Part shown: positions 25,945 through 39,058 of the stretch, piece by piece
How the letters are laid out: the number at the start of each line of letters is the position of its first letter
How positions within the stretch are numbered: the stretch's first letter is position 1
Assembly (NCBI GenBank): GCA_911728455.2
Contig: OU452219.1
Coordinates: 5,516,320 to 5,580,319, forward strand
Direction of reading: 5' to 3'
Origin: Marthasterias glacialis
Lineage: Eukaryota; Echinodermata; Asteroidea; Forcipulatida; Asteriidae
DNA: 64,000 nt
Position numbers and translations under genes: made by a program
Notes under the pieces: model-generated
Told to the model about the DNA's origin: nothing
Database searches by the model: none
What the model saw: only the letters and a program-made list of their open reading frames with translations

Positions 25945-28235
25945 TCACAGAATGCTTAACACTTAACTTTGTCTGAGATTGATCAACTTTGTGGCAACGA
26001 CCTTGTTTTAACAATGGTAATCAATGACCAAAGAACAACGGAGCGATTAATAATTGATTCTTTTTGAAGGGTGTGAAGACCATGGATAAATGTAAGTTGC
26101 TTTAATTATAGTTTCAAAATCGAGCCAAGTAAAAGACAAAAAAAAAACAAAAAAAAACAACAACTTGTATTACTGTGAAAGCTTCCAAGTCCGTACTTTC
26201 AGATGAAAGACATGTTTAGTATATATAAAAAAACATATGTAATGTTTTGGTAAACAGAACATATGTACAAAACCAAACCACAAGAAAGAAACTGGAGTGC
26301 CGAGTTCAGCATAACAAAATTGACACCATTTTTTTTTATGAACAAAAAAGAAAAGACAATTTCCACTGACCTATGCTGCTCATGATTTAGAGTTTTGGGG
26401 CTCACTGATGTCGCTACCCATCCCTTCTCCATCACGTCAGTTTTCCCCATACAGCTACCGGCAGCAAGTGGGTATGAATAAAAGTAAAGCGAGTGTGGTG
26501 AAGTCACTTTGAGGCTAGGGGTGCTCGGTTGCGACCAGGCCACGGTATGCGGTAGATCTAAAGGAGGAGGGGCACCAAAGTGGGGTCATGATTAAATCAT
26601 TTTATTGTCTTTACATTATTAGGATATCAGGCTAATTATAAGTCACTGTTTATGTTATCCGCTAGTCAAGTGTTTGTACTATTCCACTGACTTGTATGAT
26701 ACCTTTTTTTCATGATCCAGCTAACATTTTGTAACATTGAATTCAATTAAAAACCAAACCGAGGCTGGGAGGAAATAGTCAGGCGCGTGTTGTATATTTT
26801 AAAAACCAGCAGCATTGACTGTTGAGGCATGCAGGGTACTTGACAAATATGGAGACACTGCTATTTAAGGTCTTAGTATGAGCAGTGCATAGTTAGTTTG
26901 AAGGGGAAAAAAACACCACTATTCCTGCAAAAACACATAATATTAATAAGAACAACTTTCAGTTTTCTTTTTCAATTATTCACAACTTTCCATTAAAAAA
27001 GAAGAACTTAATATTTCATTTCATCCGAAACAAAATGTAGTCCTCAAAAACAGACTATTGTGTCAGAAATGCTCAAGAAAACCACTTATAAAATCGCGTC
27101 GTATCTCATTTGATACCAGGAGAGAAGAGATGACTGTATTATGACATGAATCTATTTATGCAACCTTATCATTCATAAACTAGCCATTTTGCTTCTGGCT
27201 ACTGCGGCTCATCGAGTCTCGATGCCAGCTTCTTTACAGGATCAGCGGACTTAAGCTAGTTTACACAGATTTTCTTGTTTGTATTTTGTAGTGCGCCATA
27301 AGTAGAAATTAAACCGCGCGAAATCTTAACATTATCAACTGTCAACTGTTTACGGATGCACATTATATGCGGATGAGCCCCAGCTAGCGATAATCATGAA
27401 GATCTCTGGCGAGCTTTGAGGGAGGAATTCGCGGCAGGCTCGGTGAGATTCGTTCCACGTGTCGTTCTTCCTATTCGTCTCGTAACCCCGTACGCAGTCG
27501 TTTCCACACAGCGGGGGGAGATATTTAGTCATAAGGTATGCAACGAAAATTAAGCCCAAACTCCAGATTTCTTACGGTCTTTTACTTTGTGGGAACGAGG
27601 CAGAAACGAGGCTTTCCATTGATGTCATAAGCGTAAGGATTCCATTTTGTTCAAGGCTTAATTTCTCGTGGCGGTTTTGCCTCAACTTAAAGTCAAAGAC
27701 AAATGTCAAAGGTTGCGCAATCCCCTATACGGGCATGGGCACAATGCAGGTGAGCTAGAAACATCACATGATTGTGTGGCAGCCAACCACAGCTAATTCC
27801 GAAGAGTTCATTTCTTTTACTTATCGTGCACAGCCCAAGATAAATGTAATTTATATGATCAAATCTTAAATGGACGGGCCACTTTCGCTAATTCCTTCGC
27901 TTTGCGGCAAGGGCACCCCGAGCGATTGAATTTACCCGGGTATCAATTTGGATTGATTGTCTTGGACGAAAAGGGGGGAGAGAAAAATCTGCGACCTAAA
28001 AGTGTTTCCGACGTGCTGGGGCATGGAGCGGGGACGGGGGAGACATTTTCCGAGTGGTTTGCCGACCGTGATGGCATGATTCGATACTTCAAATTCGATG
28101 GTTTAGAGCTGCAAAATTTACTTCAATGCGGGGGTTTCATCGCCGCCAATTAAACGAGTTACGCTACCCCGACGATTGGGCGTTACGTCTCGCTTGAGTC
28201 CCCGGCTGGGCTCGGAGTGGAAGTGTTTGGCCTAA

Positions 28236-28275
28236 CCTAATTAATTAACTATCAATCCGCGGTAATTAAGGATAA
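28236..28275. promoter_or_regulatory. Homeodomain-site cluster
   Basis: TAATTAATTAA, ATCAATCC and GGTAATTAAGGATAA lie within 40 bases, in a GC-richer island (27880-28260) that stands out from the AT-rich background. Candidate otx enhancer; function is inferred. Confidence 0.35.
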
Positions 28276-28504
28276 ACACGGGAGTCTATTTCACAATGAT
28301 TTCGAGAAGGTGTCAGGGTGAATCGGCCGGCTTTTCAGAGAGGCATATTGAACTTTCAATCTATAGACGGCAAAATATGCACCATTTTTTCAAGTGAAAA
28401 TTTCATTTACTTCAAGAGCTAGGCAGAGACAGCGAGCGAAGTAATGTAAATAAATAAAAGATCATACTACATTAGACATGACCGTGCAAGTCGATGCATA
28501 GACT

Positions 28505-28620
28505 TGGTAAATTTGGCGGGAATTTAAATTGATCAAAGAGCAAAAAACAGCTCGCAGGGCACCCTCCGAGCGTCTATATATAGACAAGAAGTCCCCATCC
28601 ACTTCCCAGTCCGAAGATTA
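28505..28620 (+). promoter_or_regulatory. Candidate core promoter or enhancer: E2F, TCF, TATA and initiator-like sites
   Basis: In order on the plus strand: TTTGGCGGGAA (28512-28522, E2F type), TTGATCAAAG (28529-28538, TCF/LEF type), TATATATA (28575-28582) and CCAGTCC (28606-28612), which fits the initiator consensus about 33 bases after the TATA start. The arrangement is that of a TATA promoter, but no gene on the plus strand follows. A noncoding transcript or an enhancer are both possible. Confidence 0.35.
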
Positions 28621-30105
28621 AATTGAGGCCAGCGGGTCTTGCGTCAACAATCCGCGGGGCCCTGTGAAACTTTTTCCGGGTCTCGTTTAAGCGTGACGAA
28701 TGGCATCTGCCCGGGACTAAGGCCGCTCAAGTCGTGTGTGTCGATCCGAGTAAACACTGAACCCTACGGATAGGGGCGTGATCCATGATAAGTACAATAA
28801 TCCTGAAAGTAAGCAGCCATCGAAATTTAGACAGCAAATCAAAGACAACCAGCTGAAGCAAATTGTTTCGGACAAAGTTCATTAAAATCTGGAGGATAAT
28901 TCTCAAAGAAGTCGCATAAACAGGCCTGGGCAACATGGCGTGTTGTATGTAGCCCGAGTCAGGCAACTCAGCCGGAATGTTTAATTGTTATTAATGATTA
29001 TAAGAAATAATCGCATTTCAACTGAACTGTAAAATGTATGGGAGACTGAACGCGAACGTTAACTTTTTTTGTCGACATTCCCATAGACGGCCAGAAAGTT
29101 CTTTGATATAAGTCTGGAAATATTGTTGGCGATACCACTACATGCATATTATTGTCCACATTATAACTCAGTAAAGGTATGCTACAGGCATCTATTAAAA
29201 TAACTTTCCCATTTAAATTTGGATGTAACCATTGCAACCTGTATGTCTATGTCTGTTAAATGCTTTTACTCATGTCCGTTAAGTACATGACATTGGGCCG
29301 CAAAAGGATACTTTACTTCTTGTCCTCAAAGCTTCTGTAAAATCTTCACCAGGCAAAATGATACACCTTTGCTTTTGTCAACAACTCAATTCAAAAGTGG
29401 TTTATTGAAAAACATGTATCGCAGTTTAAACAAAAACTAGCATGTGTCTGTTAACATCAAACAAAATTCAAAAATTATGCTCAAAAAAGGAGGCAGTAAA
29501 CAGGACTACTAAAATTTACATTGCAAAAAAAAAAAAAACATGTCCTGTTAAAAACCAGACGGCAGAACACTGAAAATTACACCACATAATAAAAAAGAAC
29601 AATTGTAATGGGACGCCTTTGCTAACAGACAAGTGTATGATCCAGCAATAGGTTTTGTGTTCACACAGTGCCGCAATTAAAAAACTTTAAAACCGATTTT
29701 GGAATTACTTAACTCAGGAATGACCAACTTGGCTCAGGGTCACTGTAACCTTCGTGTGAATTTGTTTTTTATAGCATTCATCAAATGCAACGCAAGTACC
29801 CAGTTATGAGACGATTTAATACGGCTATTTCCGCGGTGAAAGAATCGGTGGTCTGTTTTAGAAATTGAAATTTGAATATTATTAGAAAAAGCACATCTGT
29901 GGGTCGTCAATGAATAGTGAGAATATGTGTATAAAGTTCGTTTCAATGACGTGTGCTGGCGGTTCTGGTAAAACATCTGAATGTTTAAGTAGGCCTACAT
30001 CTAGTTTGTTAAAGATAAAGCAAGATAATGTGTCAAAATAGACATTATTTCGTGTGTTTTTTTAAAATTCTGTCTCGAATTCTCATGAAAGTTCCTGTCT
30101 GCAGA

Positions 30106-30501
30106 CCTACTTAGATAGAAAGGTAGTATACAATCGTTTAGATCCCCCCTCAAAAAAACGAACGAACGAACAAACAAACAAACAAATAAACACAAATTAA
30201 CTTAAAATAAACAAATAAATACAAAATTAATACAGCTGTGCAAGCATAATGGGTTTTAGATGCCATCTATCCGACATACAGACCACTTTGGTTATCCACT
30301 AAGATAGAACGGTAGTAAACAATCTCCCCCAGAAAAAATAAGAAAAAAAATAAAGAAATAAAGAAATGAAGAAATACAAAATAAATAAATAAAAATTAAC
30401 ATAAAATAAAATAAATAAATAAATGCAACATTAATACAGCTGTGAAAACAATGGGTTTTAGATACCATCTATTTGTCATACAGAACCCATTTGGTTATCC
30501 C
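30106..30501 (+). repeat. Tandem duplication, two units of about 195-200 bp
   Basis: Unit 1 (about 30106-30300) and unit 2 (about 30301-30501) share AGATAGAAMGGTAGTAWACAAT at the start, an A/T-rich centre with (GAAC)n/(AAAC)n or (AAAT)n, and TAATACAGCTGTG, ATGGGTTTTAGAT, CCATCTAT and TTTGGTTATCC at the end. Centres have diverged into different simple repeats. Confidence 0.85.
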
Positions 30502-30937
30502 TTCTACAGGGTAACCCCAAAGGATGCATTCGAATATTTATTCAAATTATTTATGTCTCGTTGAAAGATGGTTTGAACAGCAAAACCTTTGGGCCCGAGT
30601 CCACCCACGTATTATTTTAGACATGTCCAGTGCTCGAACCTTCATGCAGAACTGCAACGGCAGTAAACCATTGATTTGTGGAACAAACCAAACCAGACAT
30701 TTCACACATTATCAAAGAGAAGAACCGTGCATCATATTCGATATGGATAATATACGGATTATTGAATCAATAAGAAACACATATTGTTTGAGTTTGTATA
30801 TAAATAGATTTATTGGTTATGCAAGCATGCATCACCTAGTTTTCCTTAGTTTGCGTTTATCCCGACAAACTGTGGAAAGAGTGTGAACTTTTGGGTAAAA
30901 TTTTAGCGTCGACGTGACATCACACATTGCAGATGTA

Positions 30938-30970
30938 GGAGTGTGTGTGTGTGTGTGGGGGGGGGGGGGG
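30938..30970 (+). repeat. (GT)n followed by G14
   Basis: A GT dinucleotide tract runs directly into 14 G. Confidence 0.95.
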
Positions 30971-31560
30971 TACAGGACCTCATCGCTAAAAGCTCATTAT
31001 CTGGAAATTCATACAATCTTTTTGTGCTTGTGTTTGGATTTCTTTTCCTATTACGCAAACGGTTTACACAGCACGCCACTGTGTACACATTGAGTCCAGT
31101 TTGCTCATCGCTTGTTGTATGGCGAAGGCTTGCACTTTGCGATGGTGTGTGCATATCTTTAACTTCTGACGCCATGGTGTCTTGCATCTCCAATGTTTAA
31201 CCTCACAACTAAGGAGTGAGATTGTCTAATAACACCACTGGTATCTAACCACATGGGTCGACAACCTCTATCAATTCGACTCACTCGGGCACACAAATTT
31301 GTTAGGCTAAACGGTCACTTCACAGAGAGGGTGGACACAACCCACAAGCCATAATGTCTCGTATGGTTGACATAGCTTGATCTCGGATATCAGTCTATTT
31401 CTTTATTTTAATTAGCTAGTACATTTTCAGAACCCTATGTGACTTTAATTGCCTTTACTGAAAAGAAAAACATATTTTCCGGGATTTCATTATTACAAAA
31501 GTTAAATATGTTAAATGTTTTAAACAGATAACTGTTCAAAACATTACAAATTTCAAAAAC

Positions 31561-31732
31561 ACTGCAAAAACTGGGGTGTTAAATTGATTCTCTTGGTATC
31601 TATGATACTGTGACAACACCAACATGATGTTAATTTTGCCAACGATAAAGCAATGGGGATAATTAACACCATGTCGGTGTTGTCACATATAAATACCAAA
31701 AGAATCAACTTAACATCCCGGTTTTACAATGT
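31561..31732. mobile_element. Fold-back MITE-like element
   Basis: Two long inverted arms (about 31561-31635 and 31661-31732) surround a loop of about 25 bases. The inner arms TGTGACAACACCAACATGAT and its partner ATGTCGGTGTTGTCACA match almost fully. The outer arms (TTGATTCTCTTGGTAT and ATACCAAAAGAATCAA) match with one mismatch. There is no coding capacity. A miniature inverted-repeat or hairpin transposon is the likely origin. Confidence 0.7.
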
Positions 31733-34700
31733 ATAAAAAAAGAAGAAGAAGCGGTTATTCGAGGTAGGGAGTACACTGCAGCATATGTTTCTACAAATAC
31801 ATTGAGTTGAAACAACATGACATCTTGCGACACCATAGGTGTCCTCGAAACAGTAATTTCAATTTTTTTCACGTTTTGCTGTAAAGAACCCAAAAAAGAA
31901 GTCAACCCTGTCATAGGGGACTAACTCATCCACAAGAAAAATCAACAAGGCCAAATTTGGATGGCTGATTTAATATCAACACAACTTTTCATCATTATAG
32001 TTTTAAAATTATATTATAAACCTTTGAAAATAACACTGTTTGTGTAATTTATTTTTCTTAACAACAGTTATTAACATTACATTACCGCAAACCTTACTAG
32101 GCTGTATTCCACCATGTAAAGTTTCAAATCTTACTTAATTATTACATAATTAATGACTATACATTTTGAAGGTTTTTCGTGGTTATTTAAAGAGGTGTTA
32201 TTTTCTTTTCTTTTTAAAAATATGTTTAATTCCTTGGTGAAAAAAACCTCCAAACGGTTATGTGCATGTGTGTAATGTATTTTTTCTAGTGACCGATCCT
32301 CTCGTATTTACTACCTTCAAATCAGACTCTATAGCATGACTTTGAAAAACACCAACAGTATGATAATAGCCAAGGATGCCGCTACCGTGTCGACGTGTCG
32401 AGGCCGAGCAACAGACGGACATCATGTATACCGGTAAACTCGACACGGTGTTGAAATGGTATGTCTTTGGGAGAAAAAAACATCTTCCCCCATATTTCCG
32501 TTCTTCTTTGAATAATTTGAAGTCGTGGGAAGTCACAAAGAACTTCTTTACTTTTCATAATACTAGATAATACTTCACATACTTCATTCTTCAACCCATG
32601 AAGTTTATTGATCAACATTAGATTTATCGATTTAACCTCAATAGCTTGTGGACGTTAATTTTGATGGCTTAAAATCACGTGTAATAAGTGTATAGTTTTA
32701 CCATTTTATCAAGTGAGCTTGCATGCGAATGAAATAATGACAAAATTGTTCATGTAGAGGCCCAATATATGTTTTTATTATTATTTTTATTTACACGTTA
32801 ACCGAACTGTATGTATGGATCCATGCTATATCATATACGATCACTTCTTTCTATGTAATTTATTTCATCACAACTTGTCTAATTAACACCACGAAATGTA
32901 CTCCAAACGCCAAGAACATTCACTTCGGATAAAGACAGTGTACCAGCAATTTACAAGCTTCCATTACATCATGTCTGTCGATAATGGGCATTAATCAACA
33001 CATAGACGGTGCTAAATCAATGGTAATTGGGATGTGTCTTTGAGTAGAGTGATGAATCACATAAAACAAAATACCCGTTTGTTTAATGGTGCCTTGTTGA
33101 CTCGGCCGTTGTTCAATCCAAGTAAAGTGATTCTGGTAATTTAAATGTTTGACTGGTGTTTCTGTGATATAGTCTCTGAGGAACTTTGGTGTTTTTTTCT
33201 TAATGGAAGGTTTGTTACTATTGATGAAATCATGAATTTCAGATAGCCTCATACTTTTTCAAAAGCACCTTCTTTTAAAATGCAAGGTGTCGTTGGAGTG
33301 TTAAAAATATGAATTAAATCTAAATATTTTTGATGTTGTTTTCTAAAATAGTAAATTAGCACTCCGTTATATAAAGAAGCTTTAGAGAGTTAGAGAGATG
33401 ACACGTGGAATTGACATGTTACATGAAAATTTGCTATAAAAAATAAGTTGCATGCAATGAAATGTACAGCTTTCATGTGTTTAAGTAGACCTACTAATAA
33501 ATGTGTAATGATAGTAACTTTTAATGAAGAAAAATAAAATTAAAAAAGGCTAATTGATGATCAACAGTAGATTCGTAAAATAATGCTACTGAGTCTGTGT
33601 GACTATGGGTTAGTTTTTTGCTTGATCACATGTCAGCATAAGCAACCAGTACTGCCAAACGTGAACTTGTTTTTACATGAACGAACATTTTACCCATAAA
33701 TGGATATTAATCTCCAAAGACAATCAACCGTGAGATATTTGTTGTAATTTCTTAACTTCAGTGCTTTGACAATCTATGTTTGTACTAAAAATAGGGGCAT
33801 TTAAGACAGTTTGGTTTAAGCGTATGCCTGACTAATTGTAGGTAGGAATGAATGGGCCTATTTCATTAGCACAAATGTTTGTACCGCAATTGGGAATCTC
33901 TTACACAAACATTAGCTTTTCAAACTATGACGTCGCATGTTACTACAATCTTGTCCATTTCCACCAATAAATCGGGCATCGACATTTAAAACAACTTACA
34001 AACCGCCAGAACCACGGCCGAGTTGGTTGCAAATCAAGTCGACACAACAGTATACCTGTGCTTGTACCTTGATACAAACACTAATATTCCAAACACTGAA
34101 CTACGCAGTCCCGTATAATGTCGGCCATTATTACAAATAAAATGAAAACGGTTTCCTTCACAAGAATTGACATACATAACATTCAATCAAACTTCATGGC
34201 CCATGTAAGGGAAAAGTCACAATGTCATTTTACATGATGCTGAATGCCACAATGACATGGCTGTGGCATACACTGAACACGCACACCATGAATGTTTACG
34301 AGTGAACATTACGTCCACTGCTCCAAGGCGTTCGCTACGGGACGTATGTGCTTAACTTAGTTAATTACAGTTTTACCTCATTTCTTGAGTATATACACAC
34401 AAAACTCACACAAGATATCATGTTAAAAAGAGAGAGAGAGACGAAAACAACTGAATGACAAGGCATTTATATTATACTTACAATGTGAAGAGTGCACCAG
34501 CAGACGTGATGTCGTTTAGTCACTCGTCGAGTCACTTGAGCGTTGATATAATCATGAAAGTTATTCGAGTTGATTATAAGGCGAGTTACCGGCCGGAGTA
34601 TACTGCCTGAGTGTTTCCACTTACCACCACCGTCCACACGAGTTTAGTCACTTGGTTTGGATGATTAGTCGTCGTAACCCGACGGCTGCGAGCACAATAA

Positions 34701-35197
34701 AAGACCACGACAGAATAAGGAAACTGGGAGTGACTGGTTTTTTTTCAGCGTGTAAAAATCAACAGAGTCAACATGCACAAGAGTTTGTCCGTGTATTTAC
34801 CCAATTGGGCTTTCTTACTGTCAGTCTATTGTCATACAATTCAAGAAGCGTTCAATGACAATGGCCACGCAAAGCCAGTTGTGGCGAAGAGAGCCGTACC
34901 CCGTCCACCGGCTGAAACAATTCGCAAAAATATGTTGTACGGTTTAACCACGTTACTTCTTCAACCATGTGTGACTGGAAGCAATGAGCTTACACACACC
35001 ACCACCATTCAATACGATATTTTTTAACTGAGATTGATCATGTAATACCTTTTGGAGTCGTGCCGGGCTGGGTTGGTCACACAGTGGATAGAGAGGCACA
35101 CCGTACGAGGCTAGCGACTTTACACGCCTAATGGCATTATAAACACCACACTCGTCTTTCAGTGATGGCCAGCACAGTGGTTGTGTTCACCCGTGTG

Positions 35198-35230
35198 CGA
35201 GTGGCCAATTGCGCCAATCAGAGCGCGCCA
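35198..35230 (+). promoter_or_regulatory. CCAAT-box pair in a GC-rich island
   Basis: GGCCAATT and GCGCCAATCAGAGCGCGCC occur in tandem; the second is a near-ideal NF-Y site. No TATA or open frame follows at a useful distance. Confidence 0.3.
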
Positions 35231-37111
35231 TAGTTGGCGTTCAGGCTCTGCCACTCCCAATAAGTTCCATTGACTATTTCAACACCCGTTACCATGTTAG
35301 ACTCCTTTATAATTTTTATGAAAGCTCTTTACACAATACACTTATGTCTTGACAACTGTCTTACAAAAAAAATAAGATAAGTATAAAATAATCTGTATTT
35401 CTTTACCAGTTTGTATTATCACATTGTGTATTACTGTATTTGAAAGCATACACAAAATATCGATTTGTTTTTGACGGCAAAAATTATAGACTCATTTGAT
35501 AATGAATAAAGATAATTGATTTGAACTAGTTTATGCAAGTGGTGAATGCAAATAATTCATATAGCTGTAAAGACTAAATAGAGGAATTTTCAGCAGCGGT
35601 GTGTATTGTTTCGTATTACATTTTAAACACCGAGTCACATGCAACGTGTAATGCAAGTGCATGTTGTTCTTGATGTCTAAACACTTGATAAAATAACAGC
35701 ACTGATCTCCATTCTAAACTGTTTTTCATTCGGTTGGTTGAATTGTTGAAGGGGGAATGCCCTTGTATGACATGTACGATTAGCATACCAAAGACCATTA
35801 ACTTCTTATTAGAGAAAGCCCTCACAATTGCACCTCAGCTCGCCCTGTACTTTTTTGTTCATTGACAGACTGACAAATGACCGCAAATGGGTCACAATAA
35901 TAATTAGTTTCCACCCCAGTGATATCCAAGTAATATTTCCCTTCTATCAAACTCGACAATGTACTGAGTCATGGCCGTTCTTTCGGGACCAACTGTTGAA
36001 GTTACTCTTTGGTTATTTTTTTTTATTGGGTATTATAAAAGCCTATTCACTCATTTTGACCCGTTGTATACTTAAAAAGTCAGGTGCTGCGTCTTGTACA
36101 GCGTTGGTTACTCATGATAAAAGTAACCGAACTTAACGTTTAATCTGCCCGTATATAATCAGTGGTACAAATTACAAAAAATAAGTAAATAGAATTGCAA
36201 CCCTTGAGGATGGGAATTAAAGTTGACTCAACGAATTGTCAACCTTTTGAATTTATATTTACACCTGGTTTGTTATACGAAAAGAAGAGAAAAAAAAACA
36301 TTAGCGGTAGCCGGCAGAACTATATGGGAGATAATCGCTGGCATATTTTAAGGGGATTTGCGGGGATTTTCACACCTCAGTATATATTACAGACACCTAG
36401 GAGTTTGTGGAGAGATTAGTGGGGTCAGCTTAGCCTTAACACGGGGAGTTAGCCCCAGAAAGACGTAACGGGAGCACAGGCCATGGCCCTTAGGCGACCC
36501 AATGTGAGGGTGGCCAGAAATGGTAATCCCGTGCAGTGTACATGGCTACAAACATCTACAGAGTCTAGTGCCCGACTCAATAAAGGGCCCTGTGAATCGA
36601 TAATCAATACAGCACCTGTTTATGTTTTTTGCAAACCAGAGCGTTATTTTGAGTGTCATAATTGTCAGGGACTATAACCTTGTTTTCTCATTTCCACATC
36701 TGCATTGTTTCGCACCTGTTTAAAAAAAATGCCCTGGTTCAATAGGTTGGAAGAATAACTGGATGTTTTTGCGCTCATAGGTGTTTTCAGTTAGATACTA
36801 CATCTTGGGTTTTGCCCACATTGTGTTCAGACCAGATGTTGTGTAGTGCTGAACATGGTGTATATCCAGTGCATGGGACGGCTCCAAAAAAAAAAGGATT
36901 GAAAAGTTTTCACGTCGATGGCATATCGCACACGCGTCACTGGCCGCTTTCACGATTTGGCCAGGGAGAAGAGAGGAAAATCGCCGCCCGCAAAATAATA
37001 AGGTTATTAATTTGATTGCTTGGAAATTAAACCAAAGCACAAGCACCCTCCCTCCTTCAATTACCTCTCTTGCTTTTGGAAGAGATTATAGGAGTGAATT
37101 GCGACAATGAT

Positions 37112-37145
37112 GTACTTTAATTACATTAATTACATTATGAATTCG
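37112..37145. promoter_or_regulatory. Homeodomain-site cluster
   Basis: TTTAATTACATTAATTACAT contains two direct ATTACATT-type units followed by ATGAATT. A GC-rich patch follows (37140-37260). Candidate enhancer only. Confidence 0.3.
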
Positions 37146-39032
37146 ATAGTCCGAGGGCCTATGCATGGCAGCGAGTCGCACAGACCGTCGACTGGGCCCT
37201 TCAGACCCCACTAGGTCGCCGCAGGGATTACCCCATTCCCCGGGCTCCTCGTATTCCCCTCGACATACTCTCTACAAATTGGAATAGATGAATCACTGGA
37301 CGTATACACAGGAAACAGAATTACAATCTGTTTTTCTTTTTGCCCTCGTCATTGACGGATTACAACTTATCATTGGAATAATGAAAGGTGATGCTGGCAG
37401 TGTTTATTTGTTCTGGAAGTTCACTTAAGTGCATTGTGAAGCAGCTGCAACTAAAACAATCAAATAATCATTTCATTAGCAATGAATTGATAGTCAGGCC
37501 ACAATCAAGGACATAATGCCAATAATATGCACCGTATCGACGCAGTATATTAAGGTGAATGGATTCAGTTCAACACACTGCAAGAAATATAAGTCAAATT
37601 CTTAAGTTCAATTCAGTCATTCATTCGAGAACTTGAAAGTATAACCGTTGGGACTTAGAGCTCCAGACATTACATGTTATAGGCCCTCAATATTAAGTGG
37701 CCCATCTTTGTGTTGACTCGAATTTTCTAAACTGTATTTCAATATATGGTAACTGGAAGAGTAATTATTCCATCTTTATGCTGAAATCATAATCATGGAT
37801 GAAGTTATTGTCTTCATTGAAAAGTCATATTCCTTTGGATTGTGTCCATTGTTCGCGCAGCTGACATGAATTTTACGCTGAATAGTTTTGCTTTACTCAA
37901 TCAATGTTCTTTTGAATGGCTATTATTAATTAACAGTTTTTCAGTTGGAAACTGAGGAAAGCAATAGCCCTATATACGTTCACGTTTCCCCCCATAGACT
38001 GAGGAAAGACAAGTCCCCGTAGACCGCGGATTTTTTTTTTTACGTACTAGGACAGTCTTTTCGCGGTACACCGGTAAAAAGGAACCGCTGGATGTCCGCA
38101 TATTCTCAATATGAATACGTGTACTTTGAATGGACTCCTGCGGGATGATGGCAAATTTACACAGGGGGACTGAAGTGTATACTTTTTGAACAGCGGTGAC
38201 GTAACAGCAGGAGAGGGAAAGAGTTAGTTTTGTGTAAGTCTTTGTCATTCCATTCCTTGGTCAGCTCGATGCATTGTCTGTGTGAGAGTGAATAAATTGA
38301 GAGCTTTCAATTACAGCGATGGGGAACGGACATGAAAACAAAAGCTCAGTATTTTTTTTCTTCTTCTTCTAGTTGGAATCTCGGTGGGTTGAGAGCGAAG
38401 AATGAGGCAAACAATACAGATGGCAGCCGTCCATCACCTGGGCTGGTGCGTCAATGCAAGTTCAATTGGGAATTGAATTGGAATGCGTGAGAAACATGCC
38501 AGGCCAACTCCAATTGGTTAGTCTGGTTGACTTGGAAAAAGCTATTACATGGGATTTTGGACATATAATCGTTGTCGAACTATGCCATGATTTCATAGAG
38601 ACAATAAATTGCAAATGGTTTATATAGATATTAAGGGAGATGGAATCACGATTGATTACGCTCCTTTCCACAGTAAAAATCAACTGGATAATAATCCATT
38701 GGATGTATATATGTCATTGCCTAGAAAACATTTTGAAGTATTGTATACTATTTTTAAGCACATTATCAACAAATCAGTTAGTCTGAAATCCAACAAGCAT
38801 TACACAACACGTCACCGTGTTATCTCTTGAATATCATACCACCTACGTTTCCAGTGCGCTATTCAACCCAGATGCACACAGTTTTAACTAATTTTTTCCC
38901 TCTAAAGCATTGGTAAACTATATGCTCCCATTGATCACTTAACCAAACGTTTAGTGTAAAGACACTTGTACTTGATATAGTGACCAGAGTTCACTTCCTC
39001 CATGCGAGAAGATGACCCCTATGATATTTCAC

Positions 39033-39058
39033 TAATCCGGCTTACGTGTTACTAATCC
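39033..39058 (+). promoter_or_regulatory. Paired Otx-type (K50 homeodomain) sites
   Basis: TAATCC occurs at 39033-39038 and 39053-39058 in the same orientation, 20 bases apart, within the direct repeat ACTAATCC. TAATCC is the known core for Otx and other K50 homeodomains, so autoregulation is possible. Confidence 0.35.

Larger units (their letters stand above)
16117..31560. other. Gene-free region upstream of the first recognised otx exon
   Basis: No protein-coding gene is supported on either strand. The region holds a MITE-like element (17580-17687), an A/B core fragment, G tracts (18825-18839, 25934-25944, 30957-30970), a poly(A) run (20138-20158), a (CT)n run (25603-25642), several GC-richer candidate regulatory islands (22120-22290, 27880-28620) and a tandem duplication (30106-30501). 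Because the otx exon at 16116 starts with a splice acceptor, at least the nearest part must be otx intron. Confidence 0.75.

Noticed and set aside
34773-35027. Small secreted peptide precursor (MHKSLSVYLPNWAFLLSVYC with a downstream KR)
   Set aside because: The hydrophobic stretch is short, there is only one dibasic site and no repeated or amidated peptide. A transcript would be needed to revive it.
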